From positions 81,659 through 145,658 of the forward strand of contig UESW01004770.1 in assembly GCA_900491605.1 (NCBI GenBank): 64,000 nt of DNA. The letters are read 5' to 3'. The translations under genes were made by a program, and so were the position numbers. Origin of the DNA: Calamus simplicifolius. Its lineage: Eukaryota; Streptophyta; Magnoliopsida; Arecales; Arecaceae. Of the stretch, positions 63,863 to 64,000 are shown piece by piece (within the stretch, counting starts at the first letter, position 1; each line of letters opens with the position of its first letter). The notes beneath the pieces are model-generated. The model saw nothing but the letters and a program-made list of their open reading frames with translations, searched no databases and was not told the origin of the DNA.

Positions 63863-64000
63863 AGAGTGTTGAATCAAGATATGGTTAAATCAAATTAAAT
63901 CAAACACAAATCAAGTTCAATCTAGAGCACTTATATAATATCGGGTTGGATAAAATTAAGATCAATCCTAAATAAAGTTAAATATAGAGCATTATTCTAA

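Larger units (their letters stand above)
59470..64000. repeat. Satellite-like array, ~60-bp monomers, 2.2-kb higher-order unit
   Basis: AT-rich degenerate monomers recur every 50-73 bp (mostly 60-65), with a gcaatgctc..gatttgatc..gatccaacccgatcttag-like consensus. 61641-61778 recurs without a mismatch at 63863-64000, giving a direct period of 2222 bp, so the right side is a tandem array of a 2.2-kb higher-order unit. 59470-61588 is the same unit in the opposite orientation. A few open frames exist by chance. I see no gene, and the array runs off the right edge. Confidence 0.88.

Noticed and set aside
1..64000. tRNA, rRNA or other structured RNA genes
   Set aside because: No cloverleaf or rRNA-like stretch was noticed on either strand. 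The only tRNA-like match is the 14-nt primer-binding site.

Overview
The window is intergenic DNA from a flowering plant, and I see no ordinary host gene in it. It holds three things: a nest of L1-type LINE retrotransposons, one endogenous pararetrovirus (EPRV, Caulimoviridae-like) that many of them landed in, and a satellite-like repeat block at the right end. The plant origin follows from the LINE ORF1 type (DUF4283-like domain plus CCHC knuckle), ORF2 with endonuclease, reverse transcriptase and zf-RVT domains, and an EPRV with a 30K-type movement protein and an initiator-tRNA-Met primer-binding site. I cannot name the species.

Layout. 1-15085 is an old LINE (L1) of which only the ORF2 RT part to the 3' end is in view. 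It is split by L2 (256-7567, + strand, itself split by L3 at 6061-6745) and by L4 (9149-14502, - strand). EPRV sequence runs 15086-15413, 30463-34010 and 55141-58075. It is interrupted by LINE L5 (15414-30462, carrying L6, L7 and L8) and LINE L9 (34011-55140, carrying L10, L11 with L12 inside it, and the 24-bp L13). Nearly every boundary is marked by a poly(A)/poly(T) tract and a target-site duplication (TSD), so 13 insertions can be placed in order, up to three levels deep above the virus. 58076-59469 is EPRV sequence in inverted orientation. 59470-64000 is an array of degenerate ~60-bp monomers arranged as a ~2.2-kb higher-order unit, present in both orientations around a 53-bp hinge copied from the EPRV leader.

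How the parts work. Each complete LINE would make a bicistronic RNA. ORF1 is a nucleic-acid-binding protein and ORF2 is the endonuclease/reverse transcriptase that copies the RNA into a nicked target. The ORF1 stop and ORF2 start overlap (ATGA, TGATG or a 13-nt overlap), which suggests coupled translation. L9 and L12 carry an extra middle frame, built from an endonuclease-like stub followed by a second ORF1-type tail, so they form a three-cistron mosaic lineage. L4 and L5 retain uninterrupted 1216-codon ORF2 frames, but their ORF1s are broken. The EPRV reads: tail of a second ORF, tandem-repeat promoter region, TATA box, leader, primer-binding site, movement protein, capsid/zinc knuckle, protease and RT. 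It has many frameshifts and stops and is dead as a reading frame.

Most attention is due to the three-cistron LINE, the 24-bp LINE insertion, the virus-derived hinge in the inverted satellite, and the conserved 3' hairpin of the LINE family.
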